Positions 1 to 8,669 of a DNA stretch of 64,000 bases are shown in pieces (position 1 is the first letter of the stretch; every line of letters starts with the position of its first letter). Below the pieces are notes generated by a model. That model searched no databases. It was not told the DNA's origin and saw only the letters and a program-made list of their open reading frames with translations. The DNA comes from CAVZCK01 sp963773735. GTDB taxonomy: Bacteria; Pseudomonadota; Alphaproteobacteria; Rhizobiales; Rhodomicrobiaceae. A program made the translations under genes and the position numbers. The stretch is from positions 62,001-126,000 of the forward strand of contig CAVZCK010000017.1 of assembly GCA_963773735.1 (NCBI GenBank), written 5' to 3'.

Positions 1-286
1 AACACGGTGGCCGGCGGCTACCACCTTCTATCACGCGAGATTTGCTTCCAGCCAGGTGATGACAAAATGCAGCGCCGTCTTATGGTCGATCGCGTGGCCC
101 TCGCCCCATTCATGCGTCGTCCAACTGCTTGCCGGCCGCGTTGTTGACGACAAAATGGGGATCACTTTCCATGCTGTCGATCTGGCCGCGGCAAAGCAGA
201 GGCAGCGCTCTGGACGCGTCCACCGCATAGGCGGCGAACTTCAGGCTGGTGGAGCCCGCATTGACCACGACGATGGCCTCGCTCAT
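1..286 (-). pseudogene. ackA: Acetate kinase, N-terminal part, broken
   Basis: Acetate kinase makes ATP and acetate from acetyl phosphate and partners the phosphotransacetylase just upstream. The start ATG at 286 begins MSEAIVVVNAGSTSLKF, the family's N-terminal phosphate-binding signature. This frame ends at a TGA at 112-110. The homologous reading continues in another frame as WGEGHAIDHKTALHFVITWL, then meets TGA and TAG in a row (33-28), and then reads KVVAAGHRV, the start of the conserved GHRVVHGG motif. At least one frameshift plus two adjacent stops are needed, so the gene is non-functional as read. It starts 6 bases after the phosphotransacetylase stop, with a GGAG-type ribosome site inside that gene. 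The C-terminal three quarters lie outside the window. Confidence 0.8.
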
Positions 287-292
287 GGCCGA

Positions 293-1654
293 TCACTCCG
301 CGGTTTCAGGCCGTAGAATGGCGGGATCGCGCGTCAGCGCATCGGCGTACAGCACGGCGGCGGCGGCCGAGAAGCGCCGCGCAGCGGCGGTATCGGCACG
401 GCTGGTCAGGATCACCGGCACCCGCGCGCCGACCACAAGGCCCGCGATCTGCGCATCGGCCATGAAAGCGAGATTCTTGTAGACCATGTTGCCGGCCTCG
501 ATGTTCGGCACGATCAGTACATCGGCGAGGCCCGCGATCGGCGATGAGATATGTTTGATCCGCGCGGCTTCGGCGTCCACTGCGGCATCGAGATCGAGCG
601 GCCCATCGACAATGCCGCCGACGATCTGCCCTCGATCGGCCATCTTGGCCAGAATCGCGCCGTCGAGCGTGGCGGGCATTTTGGTCTGCACCATCTCAAC
701 CGCGGCCAGTACGGCTACTTTCGGCAGGTCGATGCCGAGTGCGCGCGCAAAACCGATTGCGTTCTGGCAGATGTCGCGCTTCTGGTCGGTGTCGGGCGCG
801 ATATTCAGCGCGACGTCGCTGATGACGAAGCGGCGCGCATAGGTCGGCACCGACACCATCACGCAGTGGCTGATCAACCGTCCGGTGCGCAGTTTTGCTT
901 CCTTCTGCATGACCGCGTGCAAAAGCACGTCGGTGTGCAGGCTGCCCTTCATCAGCGCCGCAACCTCGCCGGCCCCAGCGGCGGTAGCGGCCTTTAGCGC
1001 CGAATCCTCGGGGCCGTCCGTGGCCACGATCTGGCACTTGGCGATGTCCAGATGCGCCTGATCCGCGATCTGACGGATCTCGGCCTCGGGGCCGAACAGC
1101 ACGGGCAGGATCAGCCCGGCAGCGGCGGCCTCCACTGCGCCGGCCAATGCATCGGCGCTGCACGGGTGCACGACGCCGGTCAGCATCGGCTTAAGGTCTT
1201 TGCAGCGCTCGATAAGCCCCTCGAGTCGATGCTCCGGCACTTGGCGCTGCTGTCGCTTCGTCGGCGCCAGAACTTCCAGCATCGCTGTGGCGAAGACCTG
1301 ACCTGCCGGGTCGGTGCACTGGCCGTCCAGCACGACGATCCCCTGATCCGAGCGCTTCTCCCGCACGACGAGTCGCGCCGTCATAGCCGCGCCGATCGGC
1401 AGCGCACCCTTGATCTGCACCGAGGTCGTGCGGATCGTGGTCCCGGGTCCCGGGAGTGCTGAACCGACGAGCGCGGTCAGGATGGCCGTGACGATGCCGG
1501 CAGCCTCCTGGCTCTCGCCGGGGCCGGCAAGCATGGCCACCTCGCCGAAGGCGGCGGCCCAAGCCCGCACGTCGCTGGCCTGCAACGTGCGCTGTGCCGA
1601 CGCGGTGTCGCCGACAGCGATCTCTTCGAAGGTCTTGTTCACGATCGTCTGCAT
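293..1654 (-). CDS. MaoC-like / phosphate acetyltransferase fusion protein
   Basis: About 453 residues. The N-terminal ~140 residues resemble a MaoC-type hotdog domain (FEEIAVGDTASAQRTL start). Residues from about 150 to the end form a phosphate acetyl/butyryltransferase domain, with conserved stretches such as HTDVLLHAV, ISHCVMVSVP and GLADVLIVPNIEAGNM. This class is usually annotated as bifunctional enoyl-CoA hydratase/phosphate acetyltransferase. It would exchange acetyl-CoA and phosphate for acetyl phosphate, feeding the acetate kinase downstream. ATG at 1654 was preferred over an upstream in-frame TTG at 1672, because the family signature starts right after it. The gene begins immediately after the DUF3141 stop, indicating one operon. 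True activity of the MaoC part is unknown. Confidence 0.85.
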   Translation of the reverse strand: MQTIVNKTFEEIAVGDTASAQRTLQASDVRAWAAAFGEVAMLAGPGESQEAAGIVTAILTALVGSALPGPGTTIRTTSVQIKGALPIGAAMTARLVVREKRSDQGIVVLDGQCTDPAGQVFATAMLEVLAPTKRQQRQVPEHRLEGLIERCKDLKPMLTGVVHPCSADALAGAVEAAAAGLILPVLFGPEAEIRQIADQAHLDIAKCQIVATDGPEDSALKAATAAGAGEVAALMKGSLHTDVLLHAVMQKEAKLRTGRLISHCVMVSVPTYARRFVISDVALNIAPDTDQKRDICQNAIGFARALGIDLPKVAVLAAVEMVQTKMPATLDGAILAKMADRGQIVGGIVDGPLDLDAAVDAEAARIKHISSPIAGLADVLIVPNIEAGNMVYKNLAFMADAQIAGLVVGARVPVILTSRADTAAARRFSAAAAVLYADALTRDPAILRPETAE

Positions 1655-1672
1655 GGCTGCACATACGTCCAA

Positions 1673-3988
1673 TTAACACAGCGCGAGCGAGCGACTTCCG
1701 CTCAGTGCGACACCGCTGCGGGCCGGGCGGGCGCCCTGGCTGCGGAGGTTCGGCCGGACGGTCGCAGGAGTCACCAGCTTCTCAATCGGCACCGCCAGCA
1801 CCTGCGACAGCCGAGCCAAGCGGTCGCGCTCGGCGGCGAGCGGGCGATCGCCCGCGCCGACGATGGCGTGCACCTGCTGCAGCAGTTTCTTCCGCGCGTC
1901 TGCTTCCGGCACCATGGACGCAAGCGCCTCTACGGCACGCTCATGCTCGAGCTGCAGGACGAAGAACTGATCCCGCACAAGCACCTTGAACACTGCGAGC
2001 GAGAGATGCATGAGCTTCTGGCGCGCGACGTTCAACGCCAGTGCACAGCGCTGGTCAACCATCCGGTCGGCCGCGGTGACGTAAAGCACCGCCCGAGTCA
2101 GCGCTTCGTCGAACCCGCCTGTCTTCAGCTTCGCTGCGTATGCGTCCGACTGAGCTTGCCGTGCCGCCAGCTTTTCGGGCGAAGTGCCGGGCAACGGCCG
2201 CACCTCGCTGTCGGCGTTGAGGCCGAGCAGTGCCTGCACAAATGGTGAGCCATAGAAACCGAAGAATGCCTGTTCGGCCATTTTGTCGCGCGCCACGCGA
2301 TAGGCGTCCAAGGCAGCAACGATCTGGTCCGAGACCTGCGTCTGCAGCGCGAGAAATGGGTTGTCGGCAGCCGCCGGCTTGCGGGCCGCCGCCACGCCGG
2401 CAGCGAGCTTCTGCACGCCCTTCATCCACGGGTTGCTGTCGGCGAAGATCGTATAGCTGAGCCTGAGCGGGTTCAGAGCTCGCGCGAGATCCGCCGACGT
2501 CTGGTTGGCGATCGCGCGAACCAAGGGCTGCATGAAGGTGCGATAGATCGAGAGGTTCAGCTCTGACAGCCGGGCCACAGCGGCGAAAGCGCGGTCATCC
2601 TCGGGGCTATTACGGCCGAGCGCGCGGATGTCGTCGAGCGAGCGGGCCTCGAAGCGGGCGATCCAGTCACCGGTGACGAAGCCGCCAGGGGGCAAGTCCG
2701 TCGGCCGCGGTGAAATGACCATCTCGTAGAGACCGGGCGGCAAACAGTCGATGACGTCCATCATCTGCACGAACTCTTCGTCCTGTTTCGCACCCACCTT
2801 GGAGGAGACGAAAAGGGCGAGATGCCCGATCTCATGATTCAGGGAGTATACGATCGTCCGGCCGGTTGCCCGGATATCGTCGACGTCCCGATACAGATCG
2901 AGGATCCAGCCGAGCGCCTGCGGCGGCGGACTGATATTGTCGCCCGTGGAGGTGAATACGATGATCGGCGAAGTTATGTTGCGGACATCGAAGGTCACGC
3001 CATCGTGCGACTGCAGCTGGTTGCGGGTCAGCTTGTCGCCGATGAAGAGATTGTCCACCAGGAACTGCAGCTCGTCGCCATTGAGCTGAATGAAGTCGCC
3101 CCACCACTTCTCGAATTTGAGGTAGCGCTCCGCATCGGTGTCGATATGGGTGTAGACCTCATATTGCTTGCCCCACAGCCAATTCGCCGGGTTCAGGACG
3201 TCGAAGTTCAGGATCAGCCCGGTGCCATCGAACTTCCCATTGCCGAGGTCGCTGGTCATTGCGGTGAGCCAGCTGCCGCCGAGCAGGCCGCCGGAATAGC
3301 GCATCGGGTTCTTCCCGTGCACGCCTTGCCAGTACGACATCGGCGAGCCCGCGACCAAGCACGGCCCGAACAGGTCCGGCCGCAGCATGGCCACCATCAG
3401 CGTCTGGTAGCCCGCCTGGCAGTTGCCGATGGCAAACGGACGCGGTGCATCGGGGTGCAGCTCGACCACTCGCTCGAAGAACTTCACCTGTCCCTCGACG
3501 ACGTCCAGGAACTGCTGGCCGGGCGCAGGCGTCGCGCTGAAACCAATGAAATAGACCGGATGGCCCGCATTCAGGGCATCGCCGATCTCGCTCTCTGCCT
3601 TGAAGCCGCCAATGCCCGGCCCTTGGCCGGCCCGCGGGTCGACTACCACGACCGGCCGCTTACGCCGATCGGTCGCGACCCCTGGCAACGGCAAGATGCG
3701 CAAGAGTGAATAATTGATCGGCCGCGGCAACGACCGGCCGCTCATCAGCTCCTCATGGTCGAAGCGCAGCACAGTGGCCATCGGCCGTGATGTGATCTCG
3801 ATTTCCTCATTGCCACGCTGCCGCAGCAGATCGAGGAAGAGAACGCTGCGCTGGAGCGCATCGACCATGTATTCCGGCAAGGCCGTCATAGGGTTGCTGG
3901 ATAATGCTGCGGAGTTCGGAAAAGCGGGCCACCCGAGGCCGAACGGGTTCATTGCCGACGCCGGCTTTGACTTTAACTCAACTGCCAT
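1673..3988 (-). CDS. DUF3141 protein, PHA-synthase-like alpha/beta hydrolase
   Basis: A 771-residue protein of the DUF3141 family. The sequence shows an alpha/beta-hydrolase core with a probable Cys-Asp-His triad: Cys190 in a nucleophile elbow (AIGNCQAGY), Asp350 in STGDNISPP and His389 in NHEIGHLALF. A cysteine nucleophile in this context is typical of polyhydroxyalkanoate synthases, so a role in polyester or acyl-CoA chemistry is inferred. The C-terminal ~300 residues are helical with no recognised domain. It heads the operon DUF3141 - phosphotransacetylase - acetate kinase, a neighbourhood known from other alphaproteobacteria. ATG at 3988 has a GGGAGA-type ribosome site. A phasin-like gene lies 6 kb away in the same cluster. 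No substrate can be assigned. Confidence 0.85.
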   Translation of the reverse strand: MAVELKSKPASAMNPFGLGWPAFPNSAALSSNPMTALPEYMVDALQRSVLFLDLLRQRGNEEIEITSRPMATVLRFDHEELMSGRSLPRPINYSLLRILPLPGVATDRRKRPVVVVDPRAGQGPGIGGFKAESEIGDALNAGHPVYFIGFSATPAPGQQFLDVVEGQVKFFERVVELHPDAPRPFAIGNCQAGYQTLMVAMLRPDLFGPCLVAGSPMSYWQGVHGKNPMRYSGGLLGGSWLTAMTSDLGNGKFDGTGLILNFDVLNPANWLWGKQYEVYTHIDTDAERYLKFEKWWGDFIQLNGDELQFLVDNLFIGDKLTRNQLQSHDGVTFDVRNITSPIIVFTSTGDNISPPPQALGWILDLYRDVDDIRATGRTIVYSLNHEIGHLALFVSSKVGAKQDEEFVQMMDVIDCLPPGLYEMVISPRPTDLPPGGFVTGDWIARFEARSLDDIRALGRNSPEDDRAFAAVARLSELNLSIYRTFMQPLVRAIANQTSADLARALNPLRLSYTIFADSNPWMKGVQKLAAGVAAARKPAAADNPFLALQTQVSDQIVAALDAYRVARDKMAEQAFFGFYGSPFVQALLGLNADSEVRPLPGTSPEKLAARQAQSDAYAAKLKTGGFDEALTRAVLYVTAADRMVDQRCALALNVARQKLMHLSLAVFKVLVRDQFFVLQLEHERAVEALASMVPEADARKKLLQQVHAIVGAGDRPLAAERDRLARLSQVLAVPIEKLVTPATVRPNLRSQGARPARSGVALSGSRSLALC

Positions 3989-4080
3989 CTTGATCTCCCA
4001 AGGGATTCTTTGCCCGCCACGGCTGATTCCGCTGCATGATGGTCTGCGAAGAGGGCGAAGACTGTGTCAGTTTGTTCCAT
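3973..4080 (-). pseudogene. N-terminal fragment of a YflT-like stress protein gene
   Basis: A 35-codon reading frame starts MEQTDTVFALFADHHAAESAV. It closely matches the first ~20 residues of the YflT-like protein encoded at 10866 (MEKTDTVVAVFADHNAAEAAV), and the upstream DNA around the start codon is also alike. After residue ~21 the similarity stops and the frame runs out of phase over the start of the DUF3141 gene. It is best read as the leftover of a duplicated or deleted copy, perhaps now only supplying leader sequence to DUF3141. Confidence 0.6.
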
Positions 4081-4091
4081 TTGATACTCTT

Positions 4092-4466
4092 TCACGACAA
4101 CGGCGGCGCCCGGCGCTGGTCTATTGCATCGCGTGCTTCGGGGCTGACTGCTTTAATTTCGATCCTCGGACTTCGATCCGAGACGGGGCAAAACGTCGTG
4201 TAAGCACAACTGCTTCCTGAGCTAATCGTTCGGAGGCGCGAGAAAGATATGGTGGTTGCCTTCTCAGCATGCTCCTGCATCCGCGCTTTGCATTCGGCCC
4301 GCGTGTTATCGATCATCTGCGTGTCGGTCACAAACGTATGATAAGGCGGCAAGACCGTCAGCGCGGTGGATTTGGCGTCGACCCGCTTCGCCAAGGCGAC
4401 ACCGTGCTGGACAACCTTCCTGGAGACGCCTGATCCGTCCGTGGGTATCAGGATGTTGGTACACAT
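4092..4466 (-). CDS. Universal stress protein, C-terminally truncated
   Basis: Starting at ATG 4466 behind a GAGAGGAC ribosome site, the first ~62 residues (MCTNILIPTDGSGVSRKVVQ...) are a typical UspA-family N-terminal half, with the beta1 strand and the PPYHTFVTD loop. Normal family members have 140-155 residues and end in an ATP-binding G-x2-G-x9-G(S/T) stretch. Here the homology ends near residue 65 (MQEHAEKATT) and the remaining ~60 residues are unrelated, so the nucleotide-binding half is missing. The gene is probably non-functional, although a frameshift or deletion in the assembly could also explain it. It lies between PPK2 and the DUF3141 operon on the same strand. Confidence 0.7.
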   Translation of the reverse strand: MCTNILIPTDGSGVSRKVVQHGVALAKRVDAKSTALTVLPPYHTFVTDTQMIDNTRAECKARMQEHAEKATTISFSRLRTISSGSSCAYTTFCPVSDRSPRIEIKAVSPEARDAIDQRRAPPLS

Positions 4467-4515
4467 TAGTCCTCTCTTTAATCTCTCGGCTTCTTGCGCC
4501 AACTCGCTCGAAATC

Positions 4516-5385
4516 TCACTTCGACAGCTGCTTGCGGATCGACAGCAATTCTTTTCGGCGCTTTGCGCTCGTTTTGGGGTAAGCCATTTTAAGGCCTTCG
4601 AACGTATCGAGGACAATTTGGGATACGATCAGCCGGGCGTTCTCTTTGTCGTCGGCGGGAACGACATACCAAGGCGCGTGATCGGTGCTTGTCGCAGTGA
4701 GGCATTCCTCATACGCCTTCATATAGTGCTTCCAGAATTTCCGCTCCTCGATATCCGCAAGGCTGAATTTCCAATTCTTGTCCGGCTCGTCGATGCGCGC
4801 CAGAAAGCGCTTTCGCTGCTCCTCCTTCGAGAGGTGGAGGAAGAACTTGACGATGCGGGTTCCATTGACGTGGAGGTGTTTCTCCAAATCCGCGATCGAA
4901 CGATAGCGGTCGTGCCAGAGCTTCTTGTCGTGATGCGGGGTGTCCGGGATCGCTTCGCTGCGGAGAATCTCGGGATGCACACGGACGATCAGCACTTCCT
5001 CGTAATAGGATCGGTTGAAGATGCCGATCCGCCCGCGTTCCGGCAGATCGCGGCTGGTGCGCCAGAGAAAATCGTGTTCCAATTCGGCGGCGCTGGGATG
5101 TTTGAAGCTGAACACTTGGCAGCCTTGCGGATTGACCCCGGACATCACATGCCTGATGGCGCCGTCTTTTCCCGCCGCATCCATCGCCTGAAAGATCAGC
5201 AGGATGGCATGGCGGTTGGATGCGTAGAGAAGCTGCTGTTGCGAACTGAGTTGCGCAACGTGTTCTTCCAGGAGATGTTGATATTGCTCCTTCGACTTGT
5301 ACACGGGCATCACCTTCGTCGGCCACTTCTTGAGATTGACCTTGTCTCCTTCCCGCACGCGAAAATCTTTCGAGTCTATTTTCAT
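4516..5385 (-). CDS. ppk2: Polyphosphate kinase 2 family protein (class III-like)
   Basis: A 289-residue PPK2-family phosphotransferase that uses polyphosphate to phosphorylate nucleotides in the cytoplasm. A Walker A-like loop lies at FQAMDAAGKDGAI, and a Walker B/lid region follows (RIGIFNRSYYEEVLIVRV). Other family blocks are HVMSGVNPQGCQV, LWRTSRDLPERG and WYVVPADDKENARL near the C-terminus. Length and blocks fit the subgroup that includes the AMP/ADP-phosphorylating class III enzymes, so ATP regeneration from polyphosphate is likely. It lies between the truncated stress protein and the H+-ATPase, all on the minus strand. This context suggests an energy-reserve function under stress. Confidence 0.9.
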   Translation of the reverse strand: MKIDSKDFRVREGDKVNLKKWPTKVMPVYKSKEQYQHLLEEHVAQLSSQQQLLYASNRHAILLIFQAMDAAGKDGAIRHVMSGVNPQGCQVFSFKHPSAAELEHDFLWRTSRDLPERGRIGIFNRSYYEEVLIVRVHPEILRSEAIPDTPHHDKKLWHDRYRSIADLEKHLHVNGTRIVKFFLHLSKEEQRKRFLARIDEPDKNWKFSLADIEERKFWKHYMKAYEECLTATSTDHAPWYVVPADDKENARLIVSQIVLDTFEGLKMAYPKTSAKRRKELLSIRKQLSK

Positions 5386-5439
5386 TTCTTCCTTTCGCGG
5401 TGCTGACCGCGCAAATAATTCTTTGGCTCACTTGGCGGT

Positions 5440-8125
5440 CTATGGCGTCGAATTGGGCGGCGTCTTGGCTTTGACTTCAGGCTTGGGCTCGGCTTTGGGC
5501 TTCTCCTCGGCTTTGACTTTGAAATCGACTTTGGCTGCAGGCTTGGCCTCAGCTGTGGCTTCGGGCTTCGCGCCGGCTTTGGCTTCCGGCTTGGGCTCCG
5601 CTTTGGCGTCAGGTTGAGGTTTAGCTCCGAGCTTGGCTTCGTGCTTGGGCTCGGCCTTGACGTGATCGAGTACCCGATACGCGAGCAATTTCACGCGGTC
5701 ATTCACGAGGAACCAGGCCAGGGCATAGCCCCAAACGAACAACGCCCAACCCCAGCCCAGCGGGGTCATAAACAGCCCATAAACCGCAATCAGCGTCGCC
5801 ACCGTCTGCGTGCCGAGCACCGCTATCCACAAGATCCGCGCGGGGCGTATGGACCAGAACGGGCCGCGCGTGCGCGTCAGGAAAATCGTCAGATGTCCGG
5901 CAACGGACAGCTTCAGGTACATCAGCGTCTGGATATGCGCGCGGTCGAGGTGAAATACGCGCTCGCCAAGATAAAACAGGCCAAACGCGGCCACGACGCC
6001 GATAATGCCCAGGACCGTGGCGATCCCCAGCACCACGCGCATGTTCCAGGCCTCTGGCTGATCCTTGTAATGAACGTTGTCATAGGCAATGGACAGGATG
6101 GCGCCGTCGTTGAGCAACGCCAGCATCACAATCATCACCGCCGTCAATGGATAAAAGTTGAAGACCAGGATCGCCAGCGTCATGAACAACAGCACGCGCA
6201 GCGTCTCGGCGATGCGGTAGATCGCGTAGCTGTTCATCCGCTGGAAGATACTGCCGGCTCTCCTTGATCGCATCGATGATCACCGACAGGCCGGGCGTCA
6301 TCAGCACGATGTCCGCCGCCGCGCGCGCCGCGTCCGTGGCGCTCGAAACGGCAATGCCGCAGTCGGCTTTCTTCAGCGCGGGGGCGTCATTCACCCCATC
6401 GCCCGTCATGCCGACGATGTGGCCGCGCTTTTGCAGGACGTCCACAATGTGGAACTTGTGTTCAGGGAACACCTGGGCGAAACCGTCGGCGCTCTCGATG
6501 GACTCAGCCAACTGCGCCGTCTCTTGATGCTTTGTATCGCCGAACCCGCTGGCATCGAGGATATTTGTGCCCATCCCTAGTTTCTTGGCGGTTTCCTGGG
6601 CGATGGCCAGAGCATCGCCCGTCACCATCTTTACCTTCACGCCCATCTGTCGCGCGGTCGCGATGGTTGCCTTGGCATCCTCCCGGGGCGGATCGAACAA
6701 CGGCAGCACACCCAGAAACTGCCACTTGCCATCTCTCTCGGCCCGCGCCACGCCCAATGAACGAAAGCCGCGCACCGCGAATTCGTTGACCGCCTTGTCG
6801 ACCGCAGGCTTCACCTCTCCCGCATTGGCCGACAAAGCCAAGATCACCTGCGGCGCGCCCTTGGTGACCTTGAACGCCTTTCCGTCCGTGCCCGTGACGG
6901 TGGCCTCGGTGCGTTTATGCACCGGGTCGAACGGCTGGAAATGAGTTACCTTGTAGCCTTTCAAGGCCTGATCGTTTTTCAGGCCGCCCAGAACGGCCAG
7001 GTCAATGGTGTCGTTATTGTCCGCGCGCGACGCCAGCGCGGCATTGAGGATCACCTGTTCGGCGGGGATCTTGTTCACGCTGAACGGATCACCCAGCGTA
7101 AGCTTGTTCTGGGTCAGGGTGCCGGTCTTGTCCGCGCACAGCACGTCCACGCCCGCCAATTCCTCGATCGCCACCAAGCGGGTCACGATCGCCTGTTTTT
7201 TGGCCAGCAGGCGCGCGCCGACCGCCATCGTTACCGACAACACGGTCGGCATCGCCACGGGGATCGCGGCCACGGTCAGCACCAAGGCGAACTGCAACGT
7301 CGTGAGGATCGGATCGCCGCGGAAGATCGCGAAGGCAATAATCGTCGCCACCAGAACCACCGCGAGGATGATCAGGTAATTGCCGATTTTGAGCACCGCG
7401 CGTTGAAAGTGGCTGACGGTTTGCGCGCCCTGCACCAGTTCCGCCGTCTTGCCGAAGTAGGTGTTCGCACCCGTGGCATAGACCAGTGCGCCGATTTCGC
7501 CTTGACGAACGATAGACCCGGAGAATACGGCCTCGCCGGATTTGCGCGTGGCGGGCAGCAACTCGCCCGTCAGCGCGGACTGATCCACTTCGATCGGGTC
7601 GCCGTCCAGCAAGCGCGCATCGGCCGGCACGATGTCGCCCATACGGATGCGGATGACGTCGCCCGGCACCAGCTCACGCGCCGGCGGAGTGGCCCACTTC
7701 CCGTCACGTTTTACCCTGGCCTTGATCGCCAGCGTGGCTTTCAGGGCAGCGATGGCGTTGCCTGCTTGGTGTTCTTCCCAGAACCCAACCACGGCGTTGG
7801 CGACAAGCAGAAGGAGGATGATGCCAAAGTCCGGCCAATGCCGGGCCACCGCCGACAGGATCACCGCCGCTTCGATCATCCAGGGGATAGGACCCCAAAA
7901 ATAGCTGAGGAATTTCAGGATCTCATTGGTCTTCTTTTCTTCAATCTCGTTGGGCCCATATCGGGTCAGCCGTTTCTGCGCCTCGGCCTGAGTGAGGCCG
8001 TCCGGCGACGAACCCAATTTTTTCTCCACCTCCGCCAGGGGCAGGGATTTCAAATCGTCCTTCGCATTGGGTTTCGATCCCGGCTTGGATTCGGGAGCCT
8101 TGGGTGTGTCGGCTTTGGGTTCCAT
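5440..8125 (-). CDS. Plasma-membrane-type H+-transporting P-type ATPase, one frameshift
   Basis: A type IIIA P-type ATPase, expected to pump protons out of the cell. From ATG 8125 the frame shows an actuator region with TGEL where TGES is usual, the phosphorylation motif DKTGTLTQNK, the hinge MTGDGVNDAPALKKAD and the first membrane segments. At about 6250-6256 (after IKESR) the reading must shift one base to continue with IFQRMNSYAIYRIAETLRVL and the last membrane helices to 5440. The amino acid sequence is seamless across the shift, so a sequencing indel is likely. Both ends carry unusual Lys/Pro/Ala/Glu-rich tails. The C-terminal one is about 70 residues of KPEA-like units and is absent from typical relatives. 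A one-mismatch FNR-type box lies about 90 bases upstream of the start. Confidence 0.85.
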
Positions 8126-8502
8126 GACCAGTGGTCCTTCTGTCTTTGCGCAGGCGACGCGTTCAGATATTCAGCGCCCGTCCATAGGCATCGAGCACGG
8201 CTTCGCGCATCCACGTTGATAAAGATCACGGATATGAGGGCACGGGGATTTGTCACCTCACCGACGCCGAGCAACGTCTCGCGCGACGGGATATTGGAAC
8301 GAGCACCGCGCGGCAAAAGCGCGATCAAACGAGCAGCAATCGTTCTCGGGTCCAGATGTGCCGATGGCCCGTCGGGTAGTGCCGCAAGCAACGAAGCTAA
8401 GCTCAGAGTTGCAGTTTCCCCCGGCAATCGAGCTAATTCGGCAGCCTCCTGCCAAGGGTCAATATCCAATCGCGCCAGCACTGAAAGCACGCTGAGCGGC
8501 AT
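8050..8502 (-). CDS. Small hypothetical protein upstream of the H+-ATPase
   Basis: From ATG 8502 the frame reads MPLSVLSVLARLDIDPWQEA and continues with LPGETATLSLASLLAALPDGP and LDPRTIAARLIALLPR. This pattern resembles small conserved proteins beside H+-ATPase or stress genes in Bradyrhizobium-like bacteria, but I cannot name the family with certainty. The part after about residue 95 is arginine-rich, unlike the front, and overlaps the start of the ATPase gene. A frameshift near 8205-8215 is therefore likely and the true 3' end is uncertain. No function can be assigned. Confidence 0.4.
   Translation of the reverse strand: MPLSVLSVLARLDIDPWQEAAELARLPGETATLSLASLLAALPDGPSAHLDPRTIAARLIALLPRGARSNIPSRETLLGVGEVTNPRALISVIFINVDARSRARCLWTGAEYLNASPAQRQKDHWSWNPKPTHPRLPNPSRDRNPMRRTI
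8216..8229 (-). promoter_or_regulatory. FNR/FixK-type box, one mismatch, upstream of H+-ATPase
   Basis: TTGATAAAGATCAC matches the anaerobox consensus TTGAT-N4-ATCAA at 9 of 10 defined positions. It is centred about 97 bases upstream of the H+-ATPase ATG. Two further sites of the same kind occur at 9954 and 10283, which makes chance less likely. It lies inside the putative small upstream gene. Confidence 0.5.
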
Positions 8503-8669
8503 GTCATTTCTGTCCACCGATCGGCGCGAATAGAAAGTCGTCGAACTCGGATCCAAGGAGCGAAACTGAAGCAGAATACTTCATCTCAACCTCCGAATTG
8601 CATCGCCTCTATCGGACACATGTTCATGTCGATGAGCGGCCTTCTAAAACGTGCGGTCGGAGCATTGCG

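Noticed and set aside
6917..8533. A 538-codon plus-strand frame antisense to the H+-ATPase gene.
   Set aside because: It is His/Arg/Gln-rich with no domain and mirrors a clear P-type ATPase on the other strand; it arises from GC-biased third positions.
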